Source: Winogradskya consettensis
GTDB taxonomy: Bacteria; Actinomycetota; Actinomycetes; Mycobacteriales; Micromonosporaceae
Reading direction: 5' to 3'
NCBI RefSeq assembly: GCF_018332715.1
Contig: NZ_BOQP01000028.1
Span: forward strand, 62,001-126,000
DNA: 64,000 bases
Below are positions 30,302 through 39,407 of this stretch, piece by piece. Numbering within the stretch: position 1 is the first letter of the stretch; each line of letters starts with the position of its first letter. The notes beneath the pieces were generated by a model. That model was not told the DNA's origin. It ran no database searches and saw nothing but the letters and a program-made list of their open reading frames with translations. A program made the position numbers and the translations under genes.

Positions 30302-31051
30302 TCAGGTCACCGTCAACCCATGGCTGCGAAACTGCCCGCGGACCCGGTGCAGCAGTGCCTGGTCCGGCGCCGGCGTGTCCGCCAGCGGGAACGGCAGGCC
30401 GAGCGCGGCGTACTTCTGCGCGCCGAGGCGGTGGAACGGCAGTACCTCGATGCGTTCCACGCTGGGCACGCCCGCCGCGATCGCGGCGACGGCGTCGACG
30501 TTCGCCGGGGCGTCGGTGAGACCGGGGACGAGCACGAAGCGCACCCAGATCGGGATACCGCGCTCCGCGAGGCGATGCGCGAAGGCCACGGTCGGTGCCA
30601 GCCGGCCGGTGCCGGTGACTTTCCGGTACGTGCCGGGGTCGCCTGACTTGATGTCGAGCAGCACCAGGTCGGTGGCGTCGAGCAGGCCGTCGTCCGCACG
30701 GTTACCCAGGAATCCGCTGGTATCCAAGGCGGTGTGCAGCCCCATCTCCTTGCACGCGCGCAGCACCTCGCGGGTGAATGCGGGCTGTTGCAGGGGTTCG
30801 CCGCCGCTGAGGGTGACGCCGCCGCCGGCCACCTTGATGAACCGTTCGTAGCGCCGGATGTCGGTGACGAGTTGGTCGACCGAGGCCGGGTGCCCGTAAC
30901 GGCGGTACTGGGTGTCGGGGCTGTGGCAGTAGAGGCAGCGCAGCGGGCAGCCGGCGAGGAAGGCGACGAACCGGGTGCCCGGCCCGTCCACTCCGGTCGA
31001 GATGTCGAAGGAGTGGACCGAGCCGGTCACCGGCGGGGCGACAGCGGTCAT
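30302..31051 (-). CDS. pflA: Pyruvate formate-lyase activating enzyme
   Basis: A 249-residue radical-SAM enzyme. The cluster motif CPLRCLYC (Cys35, Cys39, Cys42) gives the CxxxCxxC pattern, followed by GGGVTLSGGEPLQQP and the DLVLLDIKS strand. It installs the glycyl radical on pyruvate formate-lyase. Its ATG overlaps the pflB stop (TGATG), so translation is coupled. Length and motifs are normal for PflA. Confidence 0.95.
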   Translation of the reverse strand: MTAVAPPVTGSVHSFDISTGVDGPGTRFVAFLAGCPLRCLYCHSPDTQYRRYGHPASVDQLVTDIRRYERFIKVAGGGVTLSGGEPLQQPAFTREVLRACKEMGLHTALDTSGFLGNRADDGLLDATDLVLLDIKSGDPGTYRKVTGTGRLAPTVAFAHRLAERGIPIWVRFVLVPGLTDAPANVDAVAAIAAGVPSVERIEVLPFHRLGAQKYAALGLPFPLADTPAPDQALLHRVRGQFRSHGLTVT

Positions 31052-33294
31052 CACAGAGACCCGTGGAACGTCCGGGAGATGACGTCGCGCTGCTGCTCGG
31101 CGGTGAGCTTGACGAAGTTGACCGCGTAGCCGGAGACCCGGATGGTCAGCTGCGGGTACCTGTCCGGGTGGGCCATGGCGTCCTCGAGGGTGGCCCGGTC
31201 GAGCACGTTGACATTCATGTGGAATCCAGCGCTGTCGGTGTATCCGTCGAGCACGCCGGCCAGGTTGCCGATCCGCTCCTCGCGGGAGTGGCCGAGGCCG
31301 TCCGGGGTGACGGTGATGGTCAGCGAGATACCATCGCGGGCCGATCGGTACGGCAGCTTGGTGACGGACAGAGCGGCGGCGACCATGCCGTGCTTGTCGC
31401 GGCCGTTCATCGGGTTCGCGCCGGGAGCGAACGGCTCGCCCGCGCGCCGACCGTCGGGGGTGTTGCCGGTGTTCTTGCCGTAGACGACGTTCGAGGTGAT
31501 CGTCAGCACCGACAGCGACGGCTCGGCACCGCGGTAGGCGGGCTGGCGGCGGATCTTGGCCATGAACCTTTCGACGAGGTCGACGGCGATCGCGTCGACG
31601 CGGTCGTCGTTGTTGCCGAAGGCCGGGAACTCACCGTCCACGGCGTAGTCGACGACCAGGCCGGTCTCGTCCCGCAGGGCTTTCACCTGGGCGTACTTGA
31701 TCGCACTCAGGCTGTCGGCGGCGACGGAGAGGCCGGCGATGCCGGTGGCCAGGAACCGGTGCACGGGATAGTCGTGCAGGGCCATTTCGAGGCGCTCGTA
31801 GGCGTATTTGTCGTGCATGTAGTGGATGACGTTGAGTGCGTCGACGTAGGTCTCGGCGAGCCAGTCCAGCGTGCGGTCGTAGGCGGCCAGGACCTCGTCG
31901 TAGTCGAGCACGTCGGCGGTGACCGGCGGAGTGACCGGGGCGATCTGCTCGCCGCTGATCTCGTCGCGGCCGCCGTTGATCGCGTACAGCAGGGCCTTGG
32001 CGATGTTGGCCCGGGCGCCGAAGAACTGCATGTCCTTGCCGACGCGCATGGCCGACACGCAGCAGGCGATGGCGGTGTCGTCGCTGTAGGCGGGCCGGAT
32101 CAGGTCGTCGTTCTCGTACTGGATCGAGCTCGTGTCGATCGACACCTGGGCGCAGAACCGCTTGAAGCCCTCCGGCAGCGCGGGCGACCAGAGCACGGTC
32201 AGGTTCGGCTCCGGGGCCGGGCCGAGGTTGTAGAGGGTCTGCAGGTAGCGGAAGCTGGTGCGGGTCACCAGCGGCCGGCCGTCGCAACCGAGGCCGCCCA
32301 GCGCCTCGGTCACCCAGGTCGGGTCGCCGGAGAACAGTTGGTCGTACTCGGGGGTGCGCAGGAACCGGATGATCCGCAGCTTGATGACGAAGTCGTCGAC
32401 CAGTTCCTGCGCCTGTTGCTCGGTGAGCCGGCCCTCGGCGATGTCGCGCTGCAGGTAGATGTCGACGAACGAGGCGGTGCGGCCCAATGACATCGCGGCG
32501 CCGTTCTGCTCCTTGGTCGCGGCCAGGTAGGCGAAATACAGCCACTGGATGGCCTCGCGCCCGGTGGTCGCCGGGCCGGAGATGTCGTCACCGTACCGGT
32601 CGGCCATGAAGCGCAGCTCCTCGAGCGCGCGGACCTGCTCGGCGAGTTCCTCACGATCGCGGATCACGTCCTCAGAGGAAAGTTTCTCGTCGAGCGTCGC
32701 CTTGACGGTCTGCCGCTCGGCGATGAGCCGATCGACGCCGTACAGCGCCACCCGCCGGTAGTCGCCGATGATCCGGCCACGCCCGTACGCGTCCGGCAGC
32801 CCGGTGACGATATGCGAGCGTCGCGCGGCCTTCACGTCGGCCGGGTACGCATCGAACACGCCGGCGTTGTGGGTCTTGCGGTACTGGCTGAAGATCGTGC
32901 GGACCGCGGGGTCGAGGCTGAAGCCGTACGCCTTCAGGCCTGCCTCCACCATGCGCAGGCCGCCGTTCGGCATGATCGCCCGGCGTAGCGGCGCGCTGGT
33001 CTGGAGCCCGACGATCAGCTCGTGATCCTGGTCGAGGTAGCCGGGCTCGTGCGCGGTGATCGTGGACGGGGTGTGGGCGTCCACGTCGTAGATGCCGCGG
33101 CGGCGCTCTTCGACGAACATGCGCTGCAGCTGCCGCCAGATCCGCTCGGTGCGGTGCGTCGGGCCGACCAGGAACTCCGGTCCGCCGGCGTACGGCTCGA
33201 TGTTGTCGTGGATGAACCCGCCGACATCGATCGTCTCGCGCCATCCGGTGCCGCGGAAGCCGCGCCAAGCCTCGTGGGATGTGGTGGTGGCCAT
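31051..33294 (-). CDS. pflB: Formate C-acetyltransferase (pyruvate formate-lyase)
   Basis: A 747-residue glycyl-radical enzyme converting pyruvate and CoA to acetyl-CoA and formate. The catalytic pair Cys411-Cys412 lies in AIACCVSAM, and the radical Gly722 in RVSGYAV close to the C-terminus. The ATG at 33294 follows GAAGGAGGGGCC. The radical is destroyed by oxygen, so this gene implies real anaerobic metabolism. A strong DosR-like box lies 51-65 bp upstream. Together with adhE it would give mixed-acid or ethanol fermentation. No formate dehydrogenase is visible in the window. Confidence 0.97.
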   Translation of the reverse strand: MATTTSHEAWRGFRGTGWRETIDVGGFIHDNIEPYAGGPEFLVGPTHRTERIWRQLQRMFVEERRRGIYDVDAHTPSTITAHEPGYLDQDHELIVGLQTSAPLRRAIMPNGGLRMVEAGLKAYGFSLDPAVRTIFSQYRKTHNAGVFDAYPADVKAARRSHIVTGLPDAYGRGRIIGDYRRVALYGVDRLIAERQTVKATLDEKLSSEDVIRDREELAEQVRALEELRFMADRYGDDISGPATTGREAIQWLYFAYLAATKEQNGAAMSLGRTASFVDIYLQRDIAEGRLTEQQAQELVDDFVIKLRIIRFLRTPEYDQLFSGDPTWVTEALGGLGCDGRPLVTRTSFRYLQTLYNLGPAPEPNLTVLWSPALPEGFKRFCAQVSIDTSSIQYENDDLIRPAYSDDTAIACCVSAMRVGKDMQFFGARANIAKALLYAINGGRDEISGEQIAPVTPPVTADVLDYDEVLAAYDRTLDWLAETYVDALNVIHYMHDKYAYERLEMALHDYPVHRFLATGIAGLSVAADSLSAIKYAQVKALRDETGLVVDYAVDGEFPAFGNNDDRVDAIAVDLVERFMAKIRRQPAYRGAEPSLSVLTITSNVVYGKNTGNTPDGRRAGEPFAPGANPMNGRDKHGMVAAALSVTKLPYRSARDGISLTITVTPDGLGHSREERIGNLAGVLDGYTDSAGFHMNVNVLDRATLEDAMAHPDRYPQLTIRVSGYAVNFVKLTAEQQRDVISRTFHGSL

Positions 33295-33345
33295 GGCCCC
33301 TCCTTCGTCTCTATTCAGCCTTGCCGAGCGCGTTCCGGCCGGTTA

Positions 33346-33359
33346 GGGCCGGAGGTCCC
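33346..33359. promoter_or_regulatory. DosR-like box, pflBA
   Basis: GGGCC-GGAG-GTCCC, 51-65 bp upstream of pflB. A half-conserved second copy, GGGAC-CTCC-GGGTG, begins at 33378. Confidence 0.8.
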
Positions 33360-33443
33360 GGACTCAGGTACCGTCCGGGACCTCCGGGTGCGGGCGCGAT
33401 ATCGTCGGCCACTGGGGCGCGATTTCGTCGGCCCTGGGATTGG

Positions 33444-34454
33444 TCAGGGGACGAGCACGAGGCGAGCCGGGACCCGGCCGGCCAGGACTTCCTCGATGGC
33501 GTCGTTGATCTCCGCGAGGGGACGGGTCTCGCAGAAGACCTGGGTGCGGCCGGCGGTGTGCAGCCTGAAAACCTCGGCCAGGTCGGCGCGGGTGCCCACG
33601 ATCGAGCCGATCACCTGGATGCCCTTGAGCACGGTCTGGAAGATCGGCAGCGACATCGCGTTGTCCTTCGGCAGGGACACGAGGATCAGCCGTCCGCCGC
33701 GGCGCAGCGAGGCGTGCGCCTGCTCGAGCACCTTCGGGTCGGCGGCGAGCACGACGGCGACGTCGGCCCCGCCGAGGGCCTCGATCGCGGCGACCGGGTC
33801 GGTGGTGGCGGCGTTGATCACGTGGGCGGCGCCGAGCTGCTTGGCCAGCGCCAGCTTCTCCTCGGTGACGTCAACGGCGATGGTCTCGCCGCCGAAGATC
33901 TGCGCGTACTGCAGCGCCAGGTGGCCGAGGCCGCCGATGCCGAAGATCGCCACCCGGTCGCCGGGCGTGACCCCGCCGACCTTGACCGCCTTGTATGTGG
34001 TGACTCCGGCGCAGGTCAGCGGCGCCGCCTCGGCCGGCGCGATACCGGCGGGGACCGCCACGACGTAGCGGGCGTCCGCGATCAGGTATTCGGCGTGCCC
34101 ACCGTCGATCGCGTAGCCGGTGTTGAGCTGCGACTCGCACAGCGTCTCCCACCCGGTGACGCAGTATTCGCAGGTGCCGCAGGCGTATCCGAGCCACGGA
34201 ACGGCGACCCGGTCGCCCACGCTGTGCTCGGTGACGCCGGCACCTGTCTTCTCGACGATGCCGACGCCTTCGTGGCCGGGAATGAACGGCGGGGTGGGCT
34301 TGACGGGCCAGTCGCCGCGGGCGGCGTGGATGTCGGTATGGCACAGACCGCTCGCCTCGATCCGGACCTGAATCTGCCCGGCGCCGGGCTCCGGGATCGG
34401 AACCTCTTTGACTTCCAGCGGTTGGTCGAAGCTGGCGACCACGGCTGCACGCAT
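33444..34454 (-). CDS. Zinc-dependent alcohol dehydrogenase (AdhP-like)
   Basis: A 336-residue medium-chain dehydrogenase. Catalytic zinc ligands are Cys in GLCHTDIH and His in GHEGVG; the structural zinc loop is CGTCEYCVTGWETLC; the NAD-binding motif is GIGGLGHLA. It resembles ethanol-active AdhP/AdhA enzymes that interconvert alcohols and aldehydes. The start at 34454 follows AAGGAGGACGTC. The promoter region carries a box-like element inside a 10-bp inverted repeat. It lies downstream of the ppdK unit on the same strand but has its own upstream signals. Confidence 0.93.
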   Translation of the reverse strand: MRAAVVASFDQPLEVKEVPIPEPGAGQIQVRIEASGLCHTDIHAARGDWPVKPTPPFIPGHEGVGIVEKTGAGVTEHSVGDRVAVPWLGYACGTCEYCVTGWETLCESQLNTGYAIDGGHAEYLIADARYVVAVPAGIAPAEAAPLTCAGVTTYKAVKVGGVTPGDRVAIFGIGGLGHLALQYAQIFGGETIAVDVTEEKLALAKQLGAAHVINAATTDPVAAIEALGGADVAVVLAADPKVLEQAHASLRRGGRLILVSLPKDNAMSLPIFQTVLKGIQVIGSIVGTRADLAEVFRLHTAGRTQVFCETRPLAEINDAIEEVLAGRVPARLVLVP

Positions 34455-34490
34455 GACGTCCTCCTTCATTTCGTCTTCACCTCGAGCCTC

Positions 34491-34540
34491 GTCCCGCGTA
34501 AATCACCGCAGTAGGGCCGATCGACCTCGGTACGCGGGAC
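34491..34540. promoter_or_regulatory. Box-like site inside a 10-bp inverted repeat
   Basis: GTCCCGCGTA (34491-34500) is repeated exactly inverted as TACGCGGGAC (34531-34540). Centred between them is GGGCC-GATC-GACCT (34514-34527), 59-73 bp upstream of the alcohol dehydrogenase start. The right arm runs up to the 3' end of the neighbouring small gene. Confidence 0.55.
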
Positions 34541-34543
34541 TTC

Positions 34544-34849
34544 TCAGCGCTGCTCGACGAGCCGGTGCGCACGCAGCAGGTGCGCCCACCACGGCCGTTT
34601 GGCCGAGGCGGCGCGCAGCGGCAGCCGGCCGGTGCGCCTGAGACTGATCCAGCCGCCGGGACCCATCGTCACCGTGCCGATCGCGGGGCGCCGTCGCAGC
34701 GCCAACCCGACCGAGATTCCGGCGGTGGCCACCGCCGCCGCGGCCAACGCGGCCACGGCAACGGTGGTGGCGTCGACGGCCGGCACGAATCGGCCGTCTA
34801 TGTAGGCGCCGATCTCGCGATCGCCGCGCCGGACAGAAGTCGTCGTCAT
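34544..34849 (-). CDS. Small membrane protein after ppdK
   Basis: A 101-residue protein with one alanine/valine-rich membrane helix (about 27-50: TTVAVAALAAAAVATAGISVGLAL) and a basic C-terminal half. The ATG follows AGGAAGG and is 12 bp behind the ppdK stop, so it is likely co-transcribed with ppdK. The family was not recognised. Confidence 0.65.
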   Translation of the reverse strand: MTTTSVRRGDREIGAYIDGRFVPAVDATTVAVAALAAAAVATAGISVGLALRRRPAIGTVTMGPGGWISLRRTGRLPLRAASAKRPWWAHLLRAHRLVEQR

Positions 34850-34861
34850 CGTCGGGCCTTC

Positions 34862-37519
34862 CTATCGGCTGTCCGAGCCGGTCGCTCCGGTCGCGGCGCG
34901 TCCGGCCTCGAGCCGGGCGACCGGTACACGAAACGGGGAGCAGGAAACGTAGTCCAGCCCGGCGGTGTGGAAGAACCGGACCGAGGCGGGATCGCCGCCG
35001 TGCTCGCCGCAGACACCGACGATCAGGTCGGGCCGGATGGCCCGGCCGCGTTCGACCGCGATGCTGACGAGTTCGCCCACGCCGTTGCTGTCGATGGTCT
35101 CGAAGGGCGACACCGCGAAGACGCCCAGCTGGATGTAGCGACCGAAGAACGCGCCCTCCACGTCGTCGCGGGAGAAGCCCCACGTCATCTGGGTCAGATC
35201 GTTGGTGCCGAACGAGAAGAACTCGGCCGATACGGCAAGCTGCCCTGCGGTCAGGGCGGCGCGCGGAACCTCGATCATGGTGCCGATCCGGATCGGTGGT
35301 GCACCCGGCACATCGGCCAGGATCGCCTCGGCTTCCGCGCGTACCGTCTCGAGTTCCTGGACCGCGCCGACCAGCGGGACCATGATCTCGGGCCGCGGGT
35401 CACCGCCCGCGGTCGCGCGGCTGGCCGCTGCCTCTGCGATGGCTCGGACCTGCATGGCGAACAGGCCGGGGATCACCAGGCCGAGGCGTACGCCGCGCAG
35501 GCCGAGCATGGGGTTCTGCTCGTGCATCCGCCGTACCGCAGTCAGCAGAGTTGCGTCGCGTCCCGGGTCTTCGCCGCGTGCTTCGGCGCGGGCCACGCGG
35601 GCGGTCAGTTCTTCCAGCGGCGGCAGGAACTCGTGCAGTGGCGGATCGATCAGGCGCACGGTCACCGGCAGGCCGTCCATCGCGGCGAACAGCTCCTCGA
35701 AGTCGGCGCGTTGCAGCGGCAGTAGCGCCGCGAGCGCGGCGTCCCGCTCGTCGTCATCGTCGGCCAGGATCAGCCGCTCCACGAGCTGCCGGCGCTCGCC
35801 GAGGAACATGTGCTCGGTGCGGCACAGCCCGACGCCGGTGGCACCGAAACGGCGGGCGCGGGCGGCGTCGGCTCCGGTGTCGGCGTTGGCGTGCACGCCC
35901 AGCCGCGCCGTGTGGTCGGCGTGGATCATCAGCCGCTGCACCGCGGACAGCAGCGGGTCGCCGTGCGCGGTGAGCTCGCCCTCGAAGAACCGCACGACCG
36001 GCGAGGGCCGCACGGGCACCGAACCCGGATAGACCTTGCCGCTGGTGCCGTCGATAGAGATGACGTCCCCGGCGTGCAGGGTTCGGCCCCCGACGGTGAC
36101 GGTGTCGCCTTCGATGACCAGTTCGTCGGCGCCGCAGACGCAGGTCTTGCCCATGCCGCGGGCAACCACCGCCGCATGCGAGGTCTTACCGCCCCGGCTG
36201 GTCAGGATGCCCTGGGCGGCGGTCATCCCGGGCAGGTCGTCGGGATTGGTCTCGCGGCGGACCAGGATGACCGGTCCGGTGGCTGCCGCCGCGGCGGCGG
36301 AGTCGAAGACGATCGCGCCGACCGAAGCGCCCGGAGATGCCGGCACGCCGACGGTCAGCGGCGGGGGAGCGGCGGCGGTGTCGAAGCTCGGGAACATCAG
36401 CAGGGCCAGTTGCTCGCCGGTGATTCGCTGCAGGGCCTCGTCGAGGGTGATGGTGCCCTCGTCGACCAGCTGTGCGGCGATGACGAACGCGGCAGCGGGG
36501 GTGCGTTTGCCGACGCGGGTCTGCAGCATCCACAGCTTGCCGTTCTCGATGGTGAACTCGATGTCGCACAGGTCGCGGTAGCGCTGCTCGAGCCGCTGCA
36601 TGATCGACAGCAGCTGGGTGTGGCTCGCCGGGTCGATGGTGGCCAGATCGGCCAGGCCTACCGTGTTGCGGATGCCGGCGACCACGTCCTCGCCCTGGGC
36701 GTTGCGCAGGTAGTCGCCGTAGACACCGCGCCGGCCGGTGGCCGGATCGCGGGTGAAGGCGACGCCGGTGCCGGAGTCCTCACCGCGGTTGCCGAAGACC
36801 ATCGCCATCACGTTGACCGCGGTGCCGAGGTCCTGCGGGATGCGTTCCTGCCGGCGGTAGAGGGTGGCGCGTTCGGCGTTCCACGACCGGAAGACCGCGC
36901 CGATCGCCAGGAACAGCTGCTCGTGCGATGCCTGGGGGAAGTCGCGGCCGGTGTGCTCCCGGAAGACTTTCTTGTACGCGTGCACCAGGTCCTGCAGCTG
37001 CTCGGTGGTCAACTCGGCATCGGTGCGGACGCCCGCCGTCGACCGGGCGGCGGCCAGCTCCGATTCGAACTCCTCGCCGGGCACGTCGAACACGGTCTTG
37101 CCGAACATCTGGATCAAGCGCCGGTAGGAGTCCCACGCGAAGCGCTCGTCGTTGCTCTGCCGGGCGAGGCCCGCGACGCTGGTGTCGTTGAGGCCGATGT
37201 CGAGGATCGTCTCCATCATCCCGGGCATCGAGAACTTGGCACCGGAGCGAACCGACAACAGCATCGGGTCGTCGGCGTCCCCGAACGTCTTGCTCATCCG
37301 GGTCTGCATCAGGTGCAGGTGGCGCTCGACCTCGGCGAGCAGCCCTCCGGGCATCGTTCCCGTACGCAGGTAGTCGCGGCACGCCTCGGTGGTGACGGTG
37401 AAGCCGGGCGGCACCGGCAGACCCATCCGGGTCATCTCCGCCAGGTTGGCGCCCTTGCCGCCGAGCAGTTCCTTGAGGTCTTTGTTCCCCTCGATGAAGT
37501 CGTAGACGTATCTGGTCAT
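34862..37519 (-). CDS. ppdK: Pyruvate, phosphate dikinase
   Basis: An 885-residue PPDK. Domains in order are the ATP-grasp region (GGKGANLAEM at the N-terminus), the swivelling phospho-histidine domain (GGKTSHAAVVARGMGKTCVCG) and the PEP/pyruvate TIM barrel (GTNDLTQMTWGFSRDD, then CGEHGGD near the end). It interconverts pyruvate, ATP and phosphate with PEP, AMP and PPi, and could gain energy from PPi or supply PEP during oxygen limitation. The ATG at 37519 gives the standard N-terminus. A DosR-like box 60-74 bp upstream is shared with the divergent alcohol dehydrogenase. Confidence 0.96.
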   Translation of the reverse strand: MTRYVYDFIEGNKDLKELLGGKGANLAEMTRMGLPVPPGFTVTTEACRDYLRTGTMPGGLLAEVERHLHLMQTRMSKTFGDADDPMLLSVRSGAKFSMPGMMETILDIGLNDTSVAGLARQSNDERFAWDSYRRLIQMFGKTVFDVPGEEFESELAAARSTAGVRTDAELTTEQLQDLVHAYKKVFREHTGRDFPQASHEQLFLAIGAVFRSWNAERATLYRRQERIPQDLGTAVNVMAMVFGNRGEDSGTGVAFTRDPATGRRGVYGDYLRNAQGEDVVAGIRNTVGLADLATIDPASHTQLLSIMQRLEQRYRDLCDIEFTIENGKLWMLQTRVGKRTPAAAFVIAAQLVDEGTITLDEALQRITGEQLALLMFPSFDTAAAPPPLTVGVPASPGASVGAIVFDSAAAAAATGPVILVRRETNPDDLPGMTAAQGILTSRGGKTSHAAVVARGMGKTCVCGADELVIEGDTVTVGGRTLHAGDVISIDGTSGKVYPGSVPVRPSPVVRFFEGELTAHGDPLLSAVQRLMIHADHTARLGVHANADTGADAARARRFGATGVGLCRTEHMFLGERRQLVERLILADDDDERDAALAALLPLQRADFEELFAAMDGLPVTVRLIDPPLHEFLPPLEELTARVARAEARGEDPGRDATLLTAVRRMHEQNPMLGLRGVRLGLVIPGLFAMQVRAIAEAAASRATAGGDPRPEIMVPLVGAVQELETVRAEAEAILADVPGAPPIRIGTMIEVPRAALTAGQLAVSAEFFSFGTNDLTQMTWGFSRDDVEGAFFGRYIQLGVFAVSPFETIDSNGVGELVSIAVERGRAIRPDLIVGVCGEHGGDPASVRFFHTAGLDYVSCSPFRVPVARLEAGRAATGATGSDSR

Positions 37520-37579
37520 CGCCGGTCGCACCCCTTTTCCCTTTCCTTGTTGGTAGCCCGGCCGACGGCCCCCGTTGTA

Positions 37580-37593
37580 GGGCCGGACGTCCC
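37580..37593. promoter_or_regulatory. DosR-like box shared by ppdK and a divergent dehydrogenase
   Basis: GGGCC-GGAC-GTCCC, extended as TAGGGCCGGACGTCCCTA, a near-perfect palindrome. It lies 60-74 bp from the ppdK start and 58-72 bp from the plus-strand start at 37652, almost exactly midway. Confidence 0.82.
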
Positions 37594-37651
37594 TACTCGG
37601 CGGGTCCCGGCCGGACGAGCGTGGAGGCGAAGACCGAGAAAGGGGAAGGTC

Positions 37652-38692
37652 ATGAGAGGCCTTGTGTACGGCGGACCGGGCGTCCGATCGTGGACGGAGA
37701 TCCCGGACGCCCGAATCGAAGACCCACGCGACGCGATCATCCAGGTCGACGCGGTCACCATCTGCGGCACCGATCTGCACATCCTGGGCGGCGACGTGCC
37801 GGAGGTCACGGAAGGCACGGTGCTGGGCCACGAAGCTGTCGGCACGATTGTCGAGACCGGGGGCGGCGTGGGTGGATTGGCGCCCGGCGACCGGGTGCTG
37901 GCCTCGTGCATCTCCGCCTGCGGCATCTGCCGCTACTGCCGCCAAGGGGCGTACGGCCAATGCCGTGGAGGCGGGGGCTGGATCCTCGGCCACCTCATGA
38001 ACGGCGTGCAGTCCGAGTACGCCCGCATCCCGTTCGCGGACCTGTCCACCTACAAACTGCCCGACCGGGTCGACGACGAGTCGGCCGTGCTGCTGGCTGA
38101 CATCCTGCCCACCTCGTACGAGGTCGGTGTGCTCAACGGCCAGGTCCGGCCGGGTGACACCGTGGCCATCGTGGGTGCCGGGCCGATCGGGCTCGCCGCC
38201 GTTGTCACGGCGCGGCTCTTCTCGCCCGCGCACATCGTTGTGATCGACAAAGCGGAGAGCCGCCTGCAGGCAGCGAAGATGTTCGGCGCCGACACCACCG
38301 TTCTCGTGGGTTCGGACGACGCCCTCGACACGGTGCAGGCACTGACCGGCGGTCTCGGCGCCGACGTGGCGATGGAGGCAGTCGGCACACCGCAGACGTT
38401 CGAGCTGTGCACCACGCTTGTACGGCCCGGTGGCCGAGTCGCCAACATCGGCGTGCACGGCGCGCCGGCCACCCTGCACCTGGAAGACCTGTGGATCCGC
38501 AACGTCACCATCACCACTGGTCTGGTCGACACCTACTCGACCCCGAAACTGCTGGACATGCTGGTGGCGGGGCAGCTTGATCTCGGGCACATGGTCACGC
38601 ACCGGTTCGGCCTGAACGAGTTCATGGCTGCGTACGACGTGTTCGCCGACGCCGGGCGCTCCGGCGCGCTGAAGGTGGTGTTGTCGCGATGA
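37652..38692 (+). CDS. Zinc-dependent alcohol dehydrogenase, threonine-dehydrogenase-like
   Basis: A 346-residue medium-chain dehydrogenase with catalytic-zinc segments CGTDLHILGG and GHEAVG, structural zinc loop CGICRYCRQGAYGQC and nucleotide loop GAGPIGLAAV. The pattern fits the branch that includes isopropanol and butanediol dehydrogenases rather than the AdhP-like enzyme at 33444. The ATG at 37652 follows AAAGGGGAAGG. It shares its promoter box with ppdK and overlaps the next gene by four bases. Confidence 0.92.
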   Translation: MRGLVYGGPGVRSWTEIPDARIEDPRDAIIQVDAVTICGTDLHILGGDVPEVTEGTVLGHEAVGTIVETGGGVGGLAPGDRVLASCISACGICRYCRQGAYGQCRGGGGWILGHLMNGVQSEYARIPFADLSTYKLPDRVDDESAVLLADILPTSYEVGVLNGQVRPGDTVAIVGAGPIGLAAVVTARLFSPAHIVVIDKAESRLQAAKMFGADTTVLVGSDDALDTVQALTGGLGADVAMEAVGTPQTFELCTTLVRPGGRVANIGVHGAPATLHLEDLWIRNVTITTGLVDTYSTPKLLDMLVAGQLDLGHMVTHRFGLNEFMAAYDVFADAGRSGALKVVLSR

Positions 38693-39318
38693 GGACCGGA
38701 CTACTGGTGATCGGAACGGGCTTGGCCGTGGCACTGTCGCCATGGGCCCGTAGGCACTACGTCACCTGGGGCGCCACGCCCGAGGAAGCATCCGGGCCCA
38801 TGCCGGGCGACAATCTGCTGCCGGATGCTGGCCTCGTCTCCACCCGCTCGATCACCATTGACGCAGGACCCGAGGCAGTGTGGCCGTGGCTGGTACAGAT
38901 GGGCAGCGGCCGCGGGGGCGCCTACACGTACGACTGGATCGAGAACCTGTTCGGGCTGAACATGCGCAGTGCCGACGAGATTCTGCCGCAGTTCCAGCGC
39001 CTGGCCGTCAGCGACAGTCTGCCGCTGGGTACCGACGGGCCGGCCATGCAGGTGGAGATCTGCGATCACGCGAAGACGTTGGCCTTCCGTTCCGTCGACA
39101 GAGCCTGGGTGTGGATCTTCGATCTGCGTCCCGTCCAGGGCGGGACCCGGCTGATCAGCCGCAACCGCATCTCCCCGCCCGGAACCAGCCGGGCCGCCCG
39201 GCTGCTCTACGACGTGATGATGGCTCCCGGCAGCCTGATCATGGAGCGCCGCATGCTCCGCGGCATCAAGGAGCGGGCTGAGCGGATCGGTCGTTCAGCG
39301 GAGCCCGTCGGAGCCTGA
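38689..39318 (+). CDS. SRPBCC (START-like) domain protein
   Basis: A 209-residue protein with an N-terminal hydrophobic stretch (LLVIGTGLAVALSPWA) and a START/SRPBCC-like domain: ITIDAGPEAVWPWLVQMG, then GGTRLISRNRI. Such domains bind hydrophobic ligands. The ATG overlaps the dehydrogenase stop (ATGA), so it is translationally coupled, perhaps handling the dehydrogenase's ligand or product; that link is inference. Confidence 0.8.
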   Translation: MRTGLLVIGTGLAVALSPWARRHYVTWGATPEEASGPMPGDNLLPDAGLVSTRSITIDAGPEAVWPWLVQMGSGRGGAYTYDWIENLFGLNMRSADEILPQFQRLAVSDSLPLGTDGPAMQVEICDHAKTLAFRSVDRAWVWIFDLRPVQGGTRLISRNRISPPGTSRAARLLYDVMMAPGSLIMERRMLRGIKERAERIGRSAEPVGA

Positions 39319-39338
39319 CCTGTTGGCACGTCTGCGTC

Positions 39339-39352
39339 AGGTCTTTCGGCCC
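39339..39352. promoter_or_regulatory. DosR-like box, CBS-BON gene
   Basis: AGGTC-TTTC-GGCCC, 55-69 bp upstream of the ATG at 39408. A second partial element, GGGCC-GGAC, starts at 39364. Confidence 0.6.
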
Positions 39353-39407
39353 TGACCGGTGGCGGGCCGGACTTCTACCGTGAGAAGTACGTAGCGAGGA
39401 GGCTGCC

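Noticed and set aside
31063-32490. Plus-strand 475-codon frame opposite pflB
   Set aside because: It is the mirror of pflB, rich in Val/Asp/Gly repeats and without any domain.
35810-38692. A very long plus-strand open frame across ppdK and the following dehydrogenase
   Set aside because: Only the last 346 codons are a real gene; the rest is the antisense shadow of ppdK produced by high GC content.
37520-38743. Upstream extension of ppdK
   Set aside because: It would run antisense through the dehydrogenase gene; the standard PPDK N-terminus begins at 37519.
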